Notes: generated from the sequence alone by a model not told the origin. DNA of 40,936 nucleotides from Maribacter sp. (GCF_016744255.1 NZ_JADGES010000021.1:1-40936); one strand, 5' to 3'; counted from the first letter of the stretch, positions 1 through 8,244 are shown. Numbers and translations: made by a program.

Positions 1-213
1 CTAAAGATGGAATATCAAGGAAAAATTTCTACCATGTTTAAGATAAACGAAGATGGTAGTATCGGTAACATAAAAACCAAAGGGCGTTACAAAATATTAG
101 AAGAGGAAGCTATTAGAATTATAAAACTCCTTCCTAAATTACAACCAGGCTTAATTAATGGAGAACCAAAAAAAATACCTTTTTCTATACCAATTATATT
201 TACATTGCACTGA
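1..213 (+). CDS. TonB C-terminal domain protein, 3' end only
   Basis: The reading frame is open to the left edge, so the gene is cut by the window and its start is not visible. The visible 70 or so residues look like the C-terminal domain of energy-transducing TonB proteins. They show a beta strand, the turn EDGSIGNI, then an EEA-R-I helix ending in LPK-QPG, and a final strand with the motif PFSIPIIF. In the family this domain contacts the TonB box of outer membrane receptors in the periplasm. Many Bacteroidota proteins carry the domain outside classical TonB, for example on M56-type sensors or as stand-alone periplasmic proteins, so the full architecture is unknown. It converges on the gene ending at 230, with 16 bases between them and no obvious hairpin. 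Confidence 0.75.
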   Translation, partial: LKMEYQGKISTMFKINEDGSIGNIKTKGRYKILEEEAIRIIKLLPKLQPGLINGEPKKIPFSIPIIFTLH

Positions 214-229
214 GACACCACTATTAATC

Positions 230-526
230 TTAAAGCTCTAATACTGCATTCTCCGAACCAGCGTACTCATTCCATTGATATCTATCCGCTTCAATTTCAT
301 TTACATAAGCACCATCTATAAGATACTTAAATTCAAAAGTTGATTCTTTAGGCAAATTAAGAGCCCCCTTAAACGTACCATTCTTTAATTTTTTTAAAGC
401 AGCTCCTTTTGGTTTCCAATTATTAAAGTCGCCCACAACTTCAACCTTTTTAGCTTCACTTGCTGGAACCGTAAAAGTTACCTTACAAATTGGTTTCGTT
501 TTTAAATACTGTTTTGCAATAGCCAT
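230..526 (-). CDS. Small glycogen-binding (isoamylase N-terminal/CBM48-like) domain protein
   Basis: This is a complete protein of 98 residues made almost wholly of one immunoglobulin-like E-set domain. Residues about 13-98 show the typical pattern of isoamylase N-terminal and AMPK-beta glycogen-binding domains: a strand VTFTVP, then VEVVGDFNNWKP, a strand with KYLIDG, and a final strand ending NAVLEL. In the family the WNxW/NNW region and nearby residues contact alpha-glucan. There is no catalytic domain, signal peptide or membrane segment, so it would act in the cytoplasm, perhaps as a glycogen or protein-binding adaptor. It stands alone with a good promoter (552-583) and a long dyad upstream, which suggests independent regulation. 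The fold assignment is good, but the cellular role is not known. Confidence 0.85.
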   Translation of the reverse strand: MAIAKQYLKTKPICKVTFTVPASEAKKVEVVGDFNNWKPKGAALKKLKNGTFKGALNLPKESTFEFKYLIDGAYVNEIEADRYQWNEYAGSENAVLEL

Positions 527-551
527 AATATACTTAAGTTAAAATACAATG

Positions 552-583
552 CAAAACTAATACAATAACACCCTCACTAACAA
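552..583 (-). promoter_or_regulatory. Bacteroidota-type promoter for the small E-set protein
   Basis: Read on the minus strand, TTG (583-581) is followed by 21 bases and then TAGTTTTG (559-552), a perfect TAnnTTTG -7 element. Transcription would begin around 547, giving a leader of about 20 bases before the ATG at 526. The match to the Bacteroidota sigma consensus is seen directly. Activity is inferred. Confidence 0.7.
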
Positions 584-585
584 TG

Positions 586-622
586 ACTAATATCATTATT
601 AGCGATTTGATAATATATTAGT
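586..622. promoter_or_regulatory. 37-bp dyad just upstream of the -33 element
   Basis: ACTAATAT (586-593) is matched by ATATTAGT (615-622). The inner arms ATTAT (595-599) and ATAAT (610-614) also pair, with a single bulged C at 594 and a 10-base centre. Outer AATG (582-585) and CATT (625-628) extend it after a two-base bulge. It abuts the -33 element of the promoter at 552-583, at about -36 to -72, where activators often bind. It could instead be a terminator for the aminotransferase gene that ends at 679, but no T-tract follows the hairpin. Confidence 0.45.
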
Positions 623-678
623 AACATTTAAGATCTAGCTCGAAAAAAGAACAGCTTATTTTCTTATAACAATAATCT

Positions 679-1764
679 CTATTTGGCAGATTTTATAATT
701 TTAACTATATCACGTATATCCTTTTCTGTATTATAAAAATGAAAACCCAGACGAATTCCATCTCCTCTTTGCGAACAAACAACATCATTATCTGTTAAAT
801 GCTGAAACAGTTTATCATTCCCTTTTATGCAAAATATAGAGCTGTGTATATTTCTTTTCGCCACCAAATCTTCTAGAAGACCTAATTTTACGAACTCCTC
901 TTTTGCAATAACCGATAAGTCATGTATTTTCTTTTCGATTTTATCCATTCCAATTTTCATCATAAATTCTATAGAAAAGTTTAAACTTCCAAAAACCAAA
1001 CAGGATAAATGCCCAGGCTCAAACTTTCTTGCAAAAGGGATATTATTTTTCTGCTCTTCATCTGCTCCTGCAGCATAAAAACCAATCACAGGAATATTAA
1101 ATTTAGTTTTTACCGATTCTTTAAAAAGCATAAAACCATTCCCGTAACCAGAAAATAACCATTTATAAGCGCTTGCCCCAAGAACATCAATACCAGATTC
1201 CTCAAAATTAAAATCTGTGGTTCCACAAAACTGAGTTCCGTCTGCTATTATTAATAAATTAGGATTATTGGCTTTTAATCTCTTTAGAAAATCTAAATCT
1301 ATTTTAACGCCATTAATCCATTGCACAATACTCAGCGCAAGAACCTGCACCTTTTCCTTCGCTACAGTTTCTTCAATATCCTTCTCTAACTGTTCAGAAA
1401 TAGGAATTTTTATCACGTTAAATTCGCGAGTATCAAAAGGCCAACTTACAGATGGATAATCATTTTCTAGCAACAACACTTTGGTCTCTTTTTCTAAATG
1501 ATTTAACAGCATATTAATTCCAAGAGAAAAATTAGGAACCAAAGCCACATCCCTCCCTTTACAATGAAACATAGCAGCAACAGAATCTCTAGTATTCTGT
1601 ATAATTTTCAAACTTTCTGTTCTCATGGAACTTCCGCCAAGCAAAAAATCTAAATCATGTTCCTGACGCCAATCTAATAAATCATCAGAAAACAAACCTA
1701 GAGCAGCTGTGTTAGCATAAATATATTGTCTTAAAACTGGAAATTTACTTCTTAGCTTATCCAT
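679..1764 (-). CDS. PLP-dependent class V aminotransferase
   Basis: This 361-residue enzyme has the fold type I layout of class V aminotransferases (cysteine desulfurase-like). Visible landmarks are the N-terminal YANTAALG loop, the cofactor-binding D175 and Q178 in IADGTQF, and the Schiff-base lysine K201 in SAYKWL. In the family K201 forms the internal aldimine with pyridoxal phosphate, and D175 binds the pyridine nitrogen. No active-site cysteine loop of the NifS/IscS kind is evident, so it is more likely a transaminase or lyase than a sulfur donor. The substrate cannot be inferred. The gene is divergent from the 2TM-folA pair, and its start lies only 8 bases from the -33 element of that pair's promoter. 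It may be monocistronic. Confidence 0.85.
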   Translation of the reverse strand: MDKLRSKFPVLRQYIYANTAALGLFSDDLLDWRQEHDLDFLLGGSSMRTESLKIIQNTRDSVAAMFHCKGRDVALVPNFSLGINMLLNHLEKETKVLLLENDYPSVSWPFDTREFNVIKIPISEQLEKDIEETVAKEKVQVLALSIVQWINGVKIDLDFLKRLKANNPNLLIIADGTQFCGTTDFNFEESGIDVLGASAYKWLFSGYGNGFMLFKESVKTKFNIPVIGFYAAGADEEQKNNIPFARKFEPGHLSCLVFGSLNFSIEFMMKIGMDKIEKKIHDLSVIAKEEFVKLGLLEDLVAKRNIHSSIFCIKGNDKLFQHLTDNDVVCSQRGDGIRLGFHFYNTEKDIRDIVKIIKSAK

Positions 1765-1771
1765 AGGTATC

Positions 1772-1799
1772 TTGTTATTTACGAATTACTGTATCTTTG
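1772..1799 (+). promoter_or_regulatory. Promoter for the 2TM-folA pair
   Basis: TTG (1772-1774), a 17-base spacer and TATCTTTG (1792-1799) make a perfect Bacteroidota TAnnTTTG promoter. The predicted start of transcription is near 1805, so an ATG at 1772 could not be translated from it. This favours the ATG at 1820 as the real start of the next gene. Confidence 0.7.
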
Positions 1800-1819
1800 G
1801 TGTAAATATAAGTATTGCC

Positions 1820-2206
1820 ATGTTTTCCAAGAATAAAAAAACATCCTCTTTAGATATAGAACAACATGAGTTATTAGAAAACGCACAAACACGTATTAAA
1901 CAAAAGAAACGCTTATATACGCATTTTGTAATTTTCTTAATAGGTAGTGTATTTTTAATTCTAGTCAACAAAATTCTTAAATATGGGGAGGAATACGATT
2001 GGTTTCTCTGGTGTATTACTTTTTGGGCTTTTTTATTTGCTATTCATATCTTCAATGTGCTATTTACTCAAAAATTCATGGGTAAAGATTGGGAACGCCA
2101 ACAAAGAGAAAAATTAGTTTCTAAACAGAAAAAGCGTATTCTAGAAATTCAAAAAGAAATAGAAACTGAATTTCCATTACATAACATTAATAAAAAAAAA
2201 GAGTAG
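1820..2206 (+). CDS. 2TM domain-containing membrane protein
   Basis: The product has 128 residues if it starts at 1820. An in-frame ATG at 1772 exists but overlaps the promoter, so I reject it. The protein has a charged N-terminal helix (EQHELLENAQTRIKQKKR), two hydrophobic segments (about YTHFVIFLIGSVFLILVN and FLWCITFWAFLFAIHIFNVL) and a basic C-terminal helix. This is the '2TM domain' family, which is common in Flavobacteriaceae and also occurs as the N-terminal part of some LytTR/histidine kinase-like proteins. The function is unknown. The stop codon TAG overlaps the GTG start of folA (TAGTG), so the two are likely translated together. Confidence 0.8.
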   Translation: MFSKNKKTSSLDIEQHELLENAQTRIKQKKRLYTHFVIFLIGSVFLILVNKILKYGEEYDWFLWCITFWAFLFAIHIFNVLFTQKFMGKDWERQQREKLVSKQKKRILEIQKEIETEFPLHNINKKKE

Positions 2207-2697
2207 TGCATAATATAACTATGATAGCTGCAGCTGCAGAGAATAACGCTTTAGGCAAAGACAATGATTTGTTATGGCATTTACCAGATGATTTTAAGAG
2301 GTTTAAAAAGCTTACAACAGGACATAAGATTATTATGGGTAGAAAAACTTTCGAAAGTTTCCCTAGACCATTACCCAATAGAGTACATATAATTATCACA
2401 AGGGACACTAATTATACTGTAAATTATCCGGATTGCATTATTGTACACTCTCTGGAGAATGCTTTAGAATTAACCCAAGATGAAGATTGCTTTATTATTG
2501 GAGGAGGCGAAATTTACAAACAAGGAGAAAAGTTTGCTACGAAAATAGAATTGACTAGAGTACATACCTCCCTAGAAGCAGATACATTCTTCCCAGAAAT
2601 TAAGGATAGTATTTGGAAATTAAATACGGAAGAATACCACTCTAAAGACGAAAAGCACAAATATGCATTCACCTATTTAACGTATTCAAAAATTTAA
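2206..2697 (+). CDS. folA: Dihydrofolate reductase
   Basis: It reduces dihydrofolate to tetrahydrofolate with NADPH, supplying one-carbon carriers for thymidylate and purine synthesis in the cytoplasm. Family marks in order are IAAAAENNALG, the substrate loop WHLPDDFKRFK with the acidic residue, the NADPH loop GRKTFESF, and IIGGGEIY. At 163 residues it is a normal length. I take the GTG at 2206, which overlaps the previous stop (TAGTG). Starting at the ATG at 2221 would clip the first beta strand, though it remains possible. The last 12 coding bases overlap the convergent murI, so there is no room for a separate terminator. A second folate gene, folC, lies near 27 kb but is not linked. Confidence 0.95.
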   Translation: MHNITMIAAAAENNALGKDNDLLWHLPDDFKRFKKLTTGHKIIMGRKTFESFPRPLPNRVHIIITRDTNYTVNYPDCIIVHSLENALELTQDEDCFIIGGGEIYKQGEKFATKIELTRVHTSLEADTFFPEIKDSIWKLNTEEYHSKDEKHKYAFTYLTYSKI

Positions 2698-3474
2698 ATA
2701 CTCTACCGAGGTAGAGATGGCATTATTTTGCACCATATTTTCTAACACTTTTTTTTCTGCGTTTGTAAAAAAATGATGCTTCCCAAGAACATTTAGTGTA
2801 TTTAAAACCCTATGCTCCTCTAAAATGGCTTTCGTTTGTTTAGCTACTGCTTCTCCAGAATCTATAATCTGAATCCCTGGTGGCAATATTTCTTTTAAAA
2901 CTGGAATTAAATAAGGGTAATGCGTACATCCTAAAACTAAATAATCCATTCCTTCTTCTAGCATAGGATTAAGAAAACTTAATAGCAGCTTTATAATTTT
3001 ATCTCCTTTTACTTCTCCTTTTTCTATTAAAGGAACTAAGCCCCTACCTACTCTTTCAATTATTTTAATACCATTAGCATGGTTTTCAGCAGTACTATGA
3101 AACAAACTACTCGACAATGTTCCCTTTGTTGCTAAAACTCCCACAATTTTAGATTTAGATTGTAATGCAGCTGGCTTAATTGCTGGTTCAATTCCTATAA
3201 ATGGTACATTATAGCTTTCTCTTAGATAATCTATAGCATTTGTCGTAGCTGTATTACAAGCTACGACAATGAGTTTACAATTTTGTTTTAATAAATATTC
3301 TGTGTTTTTTATGCTTAGTTTTAGAATTTCTGCTTTAGACTTTTCGCCATATGGTGCATTGCTACTATCTGCCAAGTAAATAATACTCTCATTAGGAAGT
3401 AGTGCTTGTATTTCTCTCCATATAGAAGTCCCTCCGATTCCGGAATCAAAAATACCAATGGGCCTATTATCCAT
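2686..3474 (-). CDS. murI: Glutamate racemase
   Basis: It converts L-glutamate to D-glutamate for the peptidoglycan stem peptide. The 262-residue protein has all the signature blocks: DSGIGG (D10), ADSSNAPYG, the catalytic cysteine C73 in ACNTAT, and the second catalytic cysteine C183 in GCTHYP. In the family the two cysteines act as acid and base on opposite faces of the substrate. It lies 9 bases downstream of pafA on the same strand, so the two are probably cotranscribed. Its 3' end overlaps the convergent folA by 12 bases. Confidence 0.97.
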   Translation of the reverse strand: MDNRPIGIFDSGIGGTSIWREIQALLPNESIIYLADSSNAPYGEKSKAEILKLSIKNTEYLLKQNCKLIVVACNTATTNAIDYLRESYNVPFIGIEPAIKPAALQSKSKIVGVLATKGTLSSSLFHSTAENHANGIKIIERVGRGLVPLIEKGEVKGDKIIKLLLSFLNPMLEEGMDYLVLGCTHYPYLIPVLKEILPPGIQIIDSGEAVAKQTKAILEEHRVLNTLNVLGKHHFFTNAEKKVLENMVQNNAISTSVEYLNF

Positions 3475-3483
3475 AATCCAAAA

Positions 3484-5154
3484 TTACTCTAAAACAGAAA
3501 CAATTGGCTTTCCTGTAGTTCCGCTAGGAAAAGCTATTCCTAACAATGCAGAAATAGTAGGTGCTATATCTGGTATTTCTGTTCTTGCAAATGTATGCCC
3601 GTTCTTAATGCCCTTTCCATAAAACAATAATGGTACATGTGTATCATATATTTGAGGGGAACCATGTGTGGAACCCGTTTTAGGGTAGCTAATTGTTCCA
3701 GGAGCTAAAACCAATAACACGTCTCCAGACCGCTTTTGGTTATATCCTTTTTGCAAGATATAAGGAATACCACTAGTATATTGATTTTTCCACATTTGAT
3801 TACCTGTATACACTCTATCTATCCCAGAATAACTTAGAACTTCTTTTGCTATTACTTCCTGCACCTCGCTAACCTCTAATTCTAAGTTTTTTATAATCTT
3901 ATGATCTAAGAAAAATTGAAGGTTAGAAAAATTCTTTACAATATCTGTTGTTCCGTAAGTATACTTTAAAAACTCCTCAAACTTAGGAAGCATTACTTTA
4001 TAATCTATATAACCTGCTGGTATTTTAATATCCTTTAAATACGCAGGAACATGTATTGCGGCATGATCTGCTGTTAAAAACAAAGCATACTCTCCTTTAC
4101 CTACCTTCTGATCTAATGCTGTTAATAAGCGCTCTAAATCTTTATCTAATCGTATATAAGTGTCTTGTATTTCTTTAGAATTAACCCCAAATTTATGCCC
4201 TACATAATCTGTACTAGAAAAACTAACTGCCAAAAAATCGGTGTTACTATCTTTTCCTAAATCTTCACCTCTTAATGCCGCTATAGCAAAATCAGCTGTT
4301 ATACTATTTCCATATGGTGTAGCTTTCAAAATATCATACTCATTATTTGCACTCCACAAAGCAGGTAAGTCATGTGGGAATACAGGAGAAGATTCTCCCT
4401 CGAAGAGTCCTTCATAAACGGTATTATCTAACCCACTTTCTAAATAGGTATTTATATCTTTAAAAGAACTCCACGATTTTTTATATGTATCTACTTTTCT
4501 GCTAGAATTAAAATCCGTAACCCATTTAGGTAAAGAATTCATATAAAAAGAACTCGTTATCCAGTTTCCTTCATTAGCTCCATAAAACCAATAAGCCCCA
4601 TTTGCAGTATGTCCGCCTGGTAATACTGCTCCTCTATCCTTTAATGCAATTGCTATTGTTTTACCTTTCTTTTGCGTATGCATTCTTAGTTGATCCGTAA
4701 TGGTTGTAACCCCCATTCTATGTGGGGACATTTGCCCAGCGTTTGTCAATGTTCCAACAGAAACATACGTAGAATCGGCTGCACAATACACTTCTTTCTC
4801 TTCAACTTTATCATACCAATTATTCCCAATAATTCCATGCGTTGCAGGAGTAGTACCGGTATATACAGACGTATGTCCTGGCCCAGTACTGGTAGGCGCG
4901 TAATTAAAATGATTATTTCTACAGCTATACCCATCTTTTAGTAACTTTTTAAAACCACCTTCTCCATAATGGTTATAAAAACGCGTTAGATAATCGTATC
5001 TCATTTGATCTACAATTATTCCGACCACCAATTTTGGCTTCGCTAATTCCTCTTTAGCACTTTCTGTCTTTTTTTTCCTTTGCCCATAATTAAAGCTTGG
5101 AAAACTAAAAAACAAAGAGAGTAATACTAATACTGTAATATTCTTGGTATGCAT
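3484..5154 (-). CDS. pafA: PafA-family alkaline phosphatase (phosphate monoesterase)
   Basis: This 556-residue exported enzyme has a signal peptide (hydrophobic residues about 7-22, cleavage near YGQ). It matches the calcium-independent alkaline phosphatase PafA of Elizabethkingia. D49 is the first metal ligand, T90 in the PTSTGPGH stretch is the likely nucleophile, and N111 in NNWYD is a phosphate ligand. K172 and R174 in LKDRG are the pair that marks PafA phosphate monoesterases and is absent from diesterase relatives. Further zinc ligands are D316/H320 (STDYVGH) and D363/H364 (TADHA), with a late histidine in STHGSP. The spacing D49 to T90 to N111 equals that of the known enzyme. In the family this releases phosphate from organic esters in the periplasm. 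It leads an apparent pafA-murI operon. Confidence 0.85.
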   Translation of the reverse strand: MHTKNITVLVLLSLFFSFPSFNYGQRKKKTESAKEELAKPKLVVGIIVDQMRYDYLTRFYNHYGEGGFKKLLKDGYSCRNNHFNYAPTSTGPGHTSVYTGTTPATHGIIGNNWYDKVEEKEVYCAADSTYVSVGTLTNAGQMSPHRMGVTTITDQLRMHTQKKGKTIAIALKDRGAVLPGGHTANGAYWFYGANEGNWITSSFYMNSLPKWVTDFNSSRKVDTYKKSWSSFKDINTYLESGLDNTVYEGLFEGESSPVFPHDLPALWSANNEYDILKATPYGNSITADFAIAALRGEDLGKDSNTDFLAVSFSSTDYVGHKFGVNSKEIQDTYIRLDKDLERLLTALDQKVGKGEYALFLTADHAAIHVPAYLKDIKIPAGYIDYKVMLPKFEEFLKYTYGTTDIVKNFSNLQFFLDHKIIKNLELEVSEVQEVIAKEVLSYSGIDRVYTGNQMWKNQYTSGIPYILQKGYNQKRSGDVLLVLAPGTISYPKTGSTHGSPQIYDTHVPLLFYGKGIKNGHTFARTEIPDIAPTISALLGIAFPSGTTGKPIVSVLE

Positions 5155-5270
5155 ACGATTATAAATTATTAGGAAGTAAAAGTAAATAAAATACCTCTTA
5201 AATAAATTAAATGGAAGTTAAATGACAAGCATTATTGTTATTTTTACGTAAAGAAAGATATATTTAATTT

Positions 5271-6008
5271 ATGAATTATATAGCATCAGTCGGTAGTTAT
5301 GCTTTAATGATAAAGGAGGTCTTTAAAAAGCCCACCAAATGGAGCATAATGAAGTCCTTGATTCTCAAAGAAATTGATGAGCTTATTTATGGCTCTCTTG
5401 GAATATTAATATTTATTTCCTTTTTTATTGGCGGTGTAGTTGCTATACAAACGGCATTAAATATTACAAGTGAGTTAATACCAAAAAACTTGGTAGGCTT
5501 TGCTACTAGACAGTCTATTATTTTAGAATTTGCCCCCACATTTTGCTCCATTATAATGGCAGGTAAGGTTGGTTCTTATATAACTTCTAGCATTGGAACT
5601 ATGCGAGTTACGGAACAAATAGACGCTTTAGAAGTAATGGGTGTTAATGCCCTGAATTATTTAGTTTTTCCTAAAATTGTAGCCTTAATGCTTTACCCCT
5701 TTATTATAGCAATAGCAATGTATGTTGGTATTTTCGGAGGATGGTTTGCTGGTGTTTTCGGTGGTTTTAGTACTAGTGCAGATTTTATAGAAGGAGTACA
5801 ACTAGATTTTATTCCTTTTCATATAACCTATTCTTTTTTAAAAACAATTGTATTTGCATTTGTTTTAGCTACAATTCCATCTTTTCATGGGTTTTATATG
5901 AAAGGTGGAGCATTAGAAGTAGGTAAAGCTAGCACAACCTCTTTTGTTTGGACAAGCGTGGTCATTATTATAATAAATTATATACTAACACAACTTCTTT
6001 TAGGCTAA
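5271..6008 (+). CDS. MlaE/YrbE-like ABC transporter permease
   Basis: This 245-residue inner membrane permease has about five hydrophobic segments and the family hallmark EQIDALEVMGVNAL near the middle. In the family it pairs with an MlaF ATPase and an MCE (MlaD) protein to move phospholipid between the inner and outer membranes. The next gene begins on the last base of its stop codon (TAATG at 6006-6010), so translation is coupled. No MCE protein is next to it in this window. Upstream (5155-5270) there is no full TAnnTTTG match, only a weak TATATTTA a few bases before the ATG. Confidence 0.9.
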   Translation: MNYIASVGSYALMIKEVFKKPTKWSIMKSLILKEIDELIYGSLGILIFISFFIGGVVAIQTALNITSELIPKNLVGFATRQSIILEFAPTFCSIIMAGKVGSYITSSIGTMRVTEQIDALEVMGVNALNYLVFPKIVALMLYPFIIAIAMYVGIFGGWFAGVFGGFSTSADFIEGVQLDFIPFHITYSFLKTIVFAFVLATIPSFHGFYMKGGALEVGKASTTSFVWTSVVIIIINYILTQLLLG

Positions 6009-6775
6009 TGATAGACGTAAACAATATTCATAAATCTTTTGGTGAAGCTCATGTTCTTAAAGGAGTTACTACACATTTTGAAAAAGGAAAAACAAACTTA
6101 ATTATAGGGCAAAGTGGTTCTGGTAAAACCGTTTTTCTTAAATGCTTATTAGGGCTTTTTATTCCTGAAGAAGGTACTATCTCATACGACGGCAAAATAT
6201 ATTCAGACTTAACACCAAAAGAACAACGCAACTTAAGACAAGAAATGGGTATGGTCTTTCAAGGAAGTGCTTTATTCGATTCTATGACTGTTGCGGGTAA
6301 TGTAATGTTCCCCTTGGAAATGTTTACCAAACAAGGGAAATCTGAAATGGAAGATCGGGTAGATACGGTCTTAAAAAGAGTGAACCTCATTGATGCACAT
6401 CATAAATACCCTTCTGAAATTTCTGGCGGTATGCAAAAAAGAGTTGCCATTGCTAGGGCTATAGTTATGAACCCAAAATATTTGTTTTGCGATGAACCCA
6501 ACTCTGGCTTAGACCCAAAAACAGCAATTATCATTGACAACCTAATACAAGAGATTACACAAGAGTTTGACATTACCACAGTTATTAATACGCATGACAT
6601 GAATTCTGTTATGGAAATAGGAGAAAAAATTATATTCCTAAAAAATGGCTTAAAAGAGTGGGAAGGTTCTAAAAATGAAATATTTAAAACCGAAAACAAA
6701 GCCGTAACCGACTTCGTTTATTCTTCGGACTTATTTAAAAAAGTACGTCAAATGTATTTGGAAGAACGAAACTAA
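6008..6775 (+). CDS. MlaF-like ABC transporter ATPase
   Basis: This 255-residue ATP-binding subunit has Walker A (GQSGSGKT), a Q-loop (MVFQGSALFDSMTV), the ABC signature (SGGMQKR), Walker B (YLFCDEP) and an H-loop (NTHDM). The Q-loop sequence and the SGGMQKR signature are typical of the MlaF/Ttg2A group rather than nutrient importers. I place the start at 6008, overlapping the permease stop. A longer reading from 5948 would lie inside the permease gene and adds no family sequence. Its last 4 bases overlap the convergent DUF389 gene. With the permease it should form the core of a lipid-trafficking ABC complex. Confidence 0.93.
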   Translation: MIDVNNIHKSFGEAHVLKGVTTHFEKGKTNLIIGQSGSGKTVFLKCLLGLFIPEEGTISYDGKIYSDLTPKEQRNLRQEMGMVFQGSALFDSMTVAGNVMFPLEMFTKQGKSEMEDRVDTVLKRVNLIDAHHKYPSEISGGMQKRVAIARAIVMNPKYLFCDEPNSGLDPKTAIIIDNLIQEITQEFDITTVINTHDMNSVMEIGEKIIFLKNGLKEWEGSKNEIFKTENKAVTDFVYSSDLFKKVRQMYLEERN

Positions 6776-8238
6776 TCCTGAATAATCTCCTTTAATTGTA
6801 TCGTACTATCTTGTAACCTCAATTTTAACCAAGAGTGTAATTTCTTTGTATCTGCTTCCGTCTGGAATCGTTTTGCATCTCTTTTCCATTGTATTTCAAA
6901 AACCGGAACTGTATCTAGTTTCGCAAAATTCGTTTGTATTTTTGGCGAAAAACTTAAAGACTCCAAATCTTCATAATTAGTTTTTGCTTCTAAACTAATG
7001 GTATTAAAAGGAATCGCAAACTTACCTAGCTTACTTAATTCTTCTTCTAATAACTTAATTCGAGCATCTTTATCTACTAATTCTGTTTTTTGAGATTCAT
7101 ATAATTGATCAACATATTTTAATTGATCTACTTGCTCATTTTTAGCTCCTTGAATAACATGTAACTTTGCCCCCTTTAATCTTGAAAAATTTTCATCTTC
7201 ATTTTTCTGCTTGTTCCAAGTAGCAATAACATTATCTGGTATAGTTTCATTGCCCATAAAAACTAACTCAATAAATGGCTCTTCTCCAGCATTAAATTCA
7301 ATGTCTGTAAAATCTTCCATAAATCTACCCGAGCCAGCAAATTGATATGGAGCTACTTTTTCCATAATAAAACTCTGCGCTTGTTTTTTAAATAAAGATT
7401 CTTGTAACGCATCCCAAAAAGTCATCCCTGCGGGTATCATCACCAATATTGCCACTAATGAAGCTATCCTTCCTATACGCCTTCTTTTTTGAGAATTTGC
7501 ATAACGCACCATCGGAAAACGCAAAAGTTTTAACACCAAAAACGTTGCTAAAGCAATAAAAATAGTATTTATACTAAACAAATACATGGCTCCACCAGCG
7601 TATTCATAGTTGTTTATTGCCAAACCAAAACCAACAGTACAAAGTGGTGGCATTAATGCCGTTGCAATAGCAACACCAAAAATTACAGATGCCATGGTTC
7701 CTTTTTTTGCCCTAGCAATAACTAATGCCAAACCTCCAAAAAAGGCAATAAGAACATCTCTAATATCTGGGGCTGTACGAGCTAAAAGCTCTGAAGATTC
7801 ATCCCTAAGGGGAAATATAACAAAGAACAGATAAGCAGTTAATATGCTTAAAACTACCATTACGGAAAAGTTTTTTAAAGACCTCCGTAAAGTATCTACA
7901 TCATTAATTGCCAGCGACATACCTATACCCAAGATAGGCCCCATCAATGGGGAAATTAACATGGCTCCAATTACAACTGCTGTAGAGTTTGCATTTAATC
8001 CAATAGACGCAATGAAAATAGAACAAATTAAAATCCAAGAAGTATGCCCCTTAAAAGGTATATCGGCAATAATTGCTTCTTTGGTAGCATCCAAATCTGT
8101 ATTCTGACGGATATCTAATAATTCTTTCAGAAACTGTTTAACACTTCCAAGAAGTCCTTGAAAATCCTTTTTCACCTCTTCACTGTTAACCTCTTCAACA
8201 GTATTATTAGAGTTCTCTTGATTTAAATTCTCACTCAT
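6772..8238 (-). CDS. DUF389 family membrane protein
   Basis: This 488-residue protein starts with an acidic soluble tail. A DUF389 core follows with several membrane segments, including the family motif VIGAMLISPLMGPILGIG and an alanine-rich APDIRD..FFGGLALVIARAK region. After the last membrane segment there are about 230 soluble residues with a charged, coiled-coil-like stretch (about KTELVDKDARIKLLEEELSKL). The family is widespread but has no firmly assigned function. It lies 6 bases downstream of manC on the same strand, so it is likely the last gene of the 9.9-6.8 kb run. Its 3' end overlaps the MlaF-like gene by 4 bases. Confidence 0.85.
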   Translation of the reverse strand: MSENLNQENSNNTVEEVNSEEVKKDFQGLLGSVKQFLKELLDIRQNTDLDATKEAIIADIPFKGHTSWILICSIFIASIGLNANSTAVVIGAMLISPLMGPILGIGMSLAINDVDTLRRSLKNFSVMVVLSILTAYLFFVIFPLRDESSELLARTAPDIRDVLIAFFGGLALVIARAKKGTMASVIFGVAIATALMPPLCTVGFGLAINNYEYAGGAMYLFSINTIFIALATFLVLKLLRFPMVRYANSQKRRRIGRIASLVAILVMIPAGMTFWDALQESLFKKQAQSFIMEKVAPYQFAGSGRFMEDFTDIEFNAGEEPFIELVFMGNETIPDNVIATWNKQKNEDENFSRLKGAKLHVIQGAKNEQVDQLKYVDQLYESQKTELVDKDARIKLLEEELSKLGKFAIPFNTISLEAKTNYEDLESLSFSPKIQTNFAKLDTVPVFEIQWKRDAKRFQTEADTKKLHSWLKLRLQDSTIQLKEIIQD

Positions 8239-8244
8239 AATTAA

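Noticed and set aside
1772..1819. Upstream in-frame ATG for the 2TM protein
   Set aside because: It overlaps the -33 element of a perfect promoter and precedes the predicted transcript start. The family's usual N-terminus begins at the later methionine.
5948..6007. Longer start for the MlaF-like ATPase
   Set aside because: The extra 20 codons lie inside the permease gene in another frame. The TAATG overlap at 6006-6010 is a better start.
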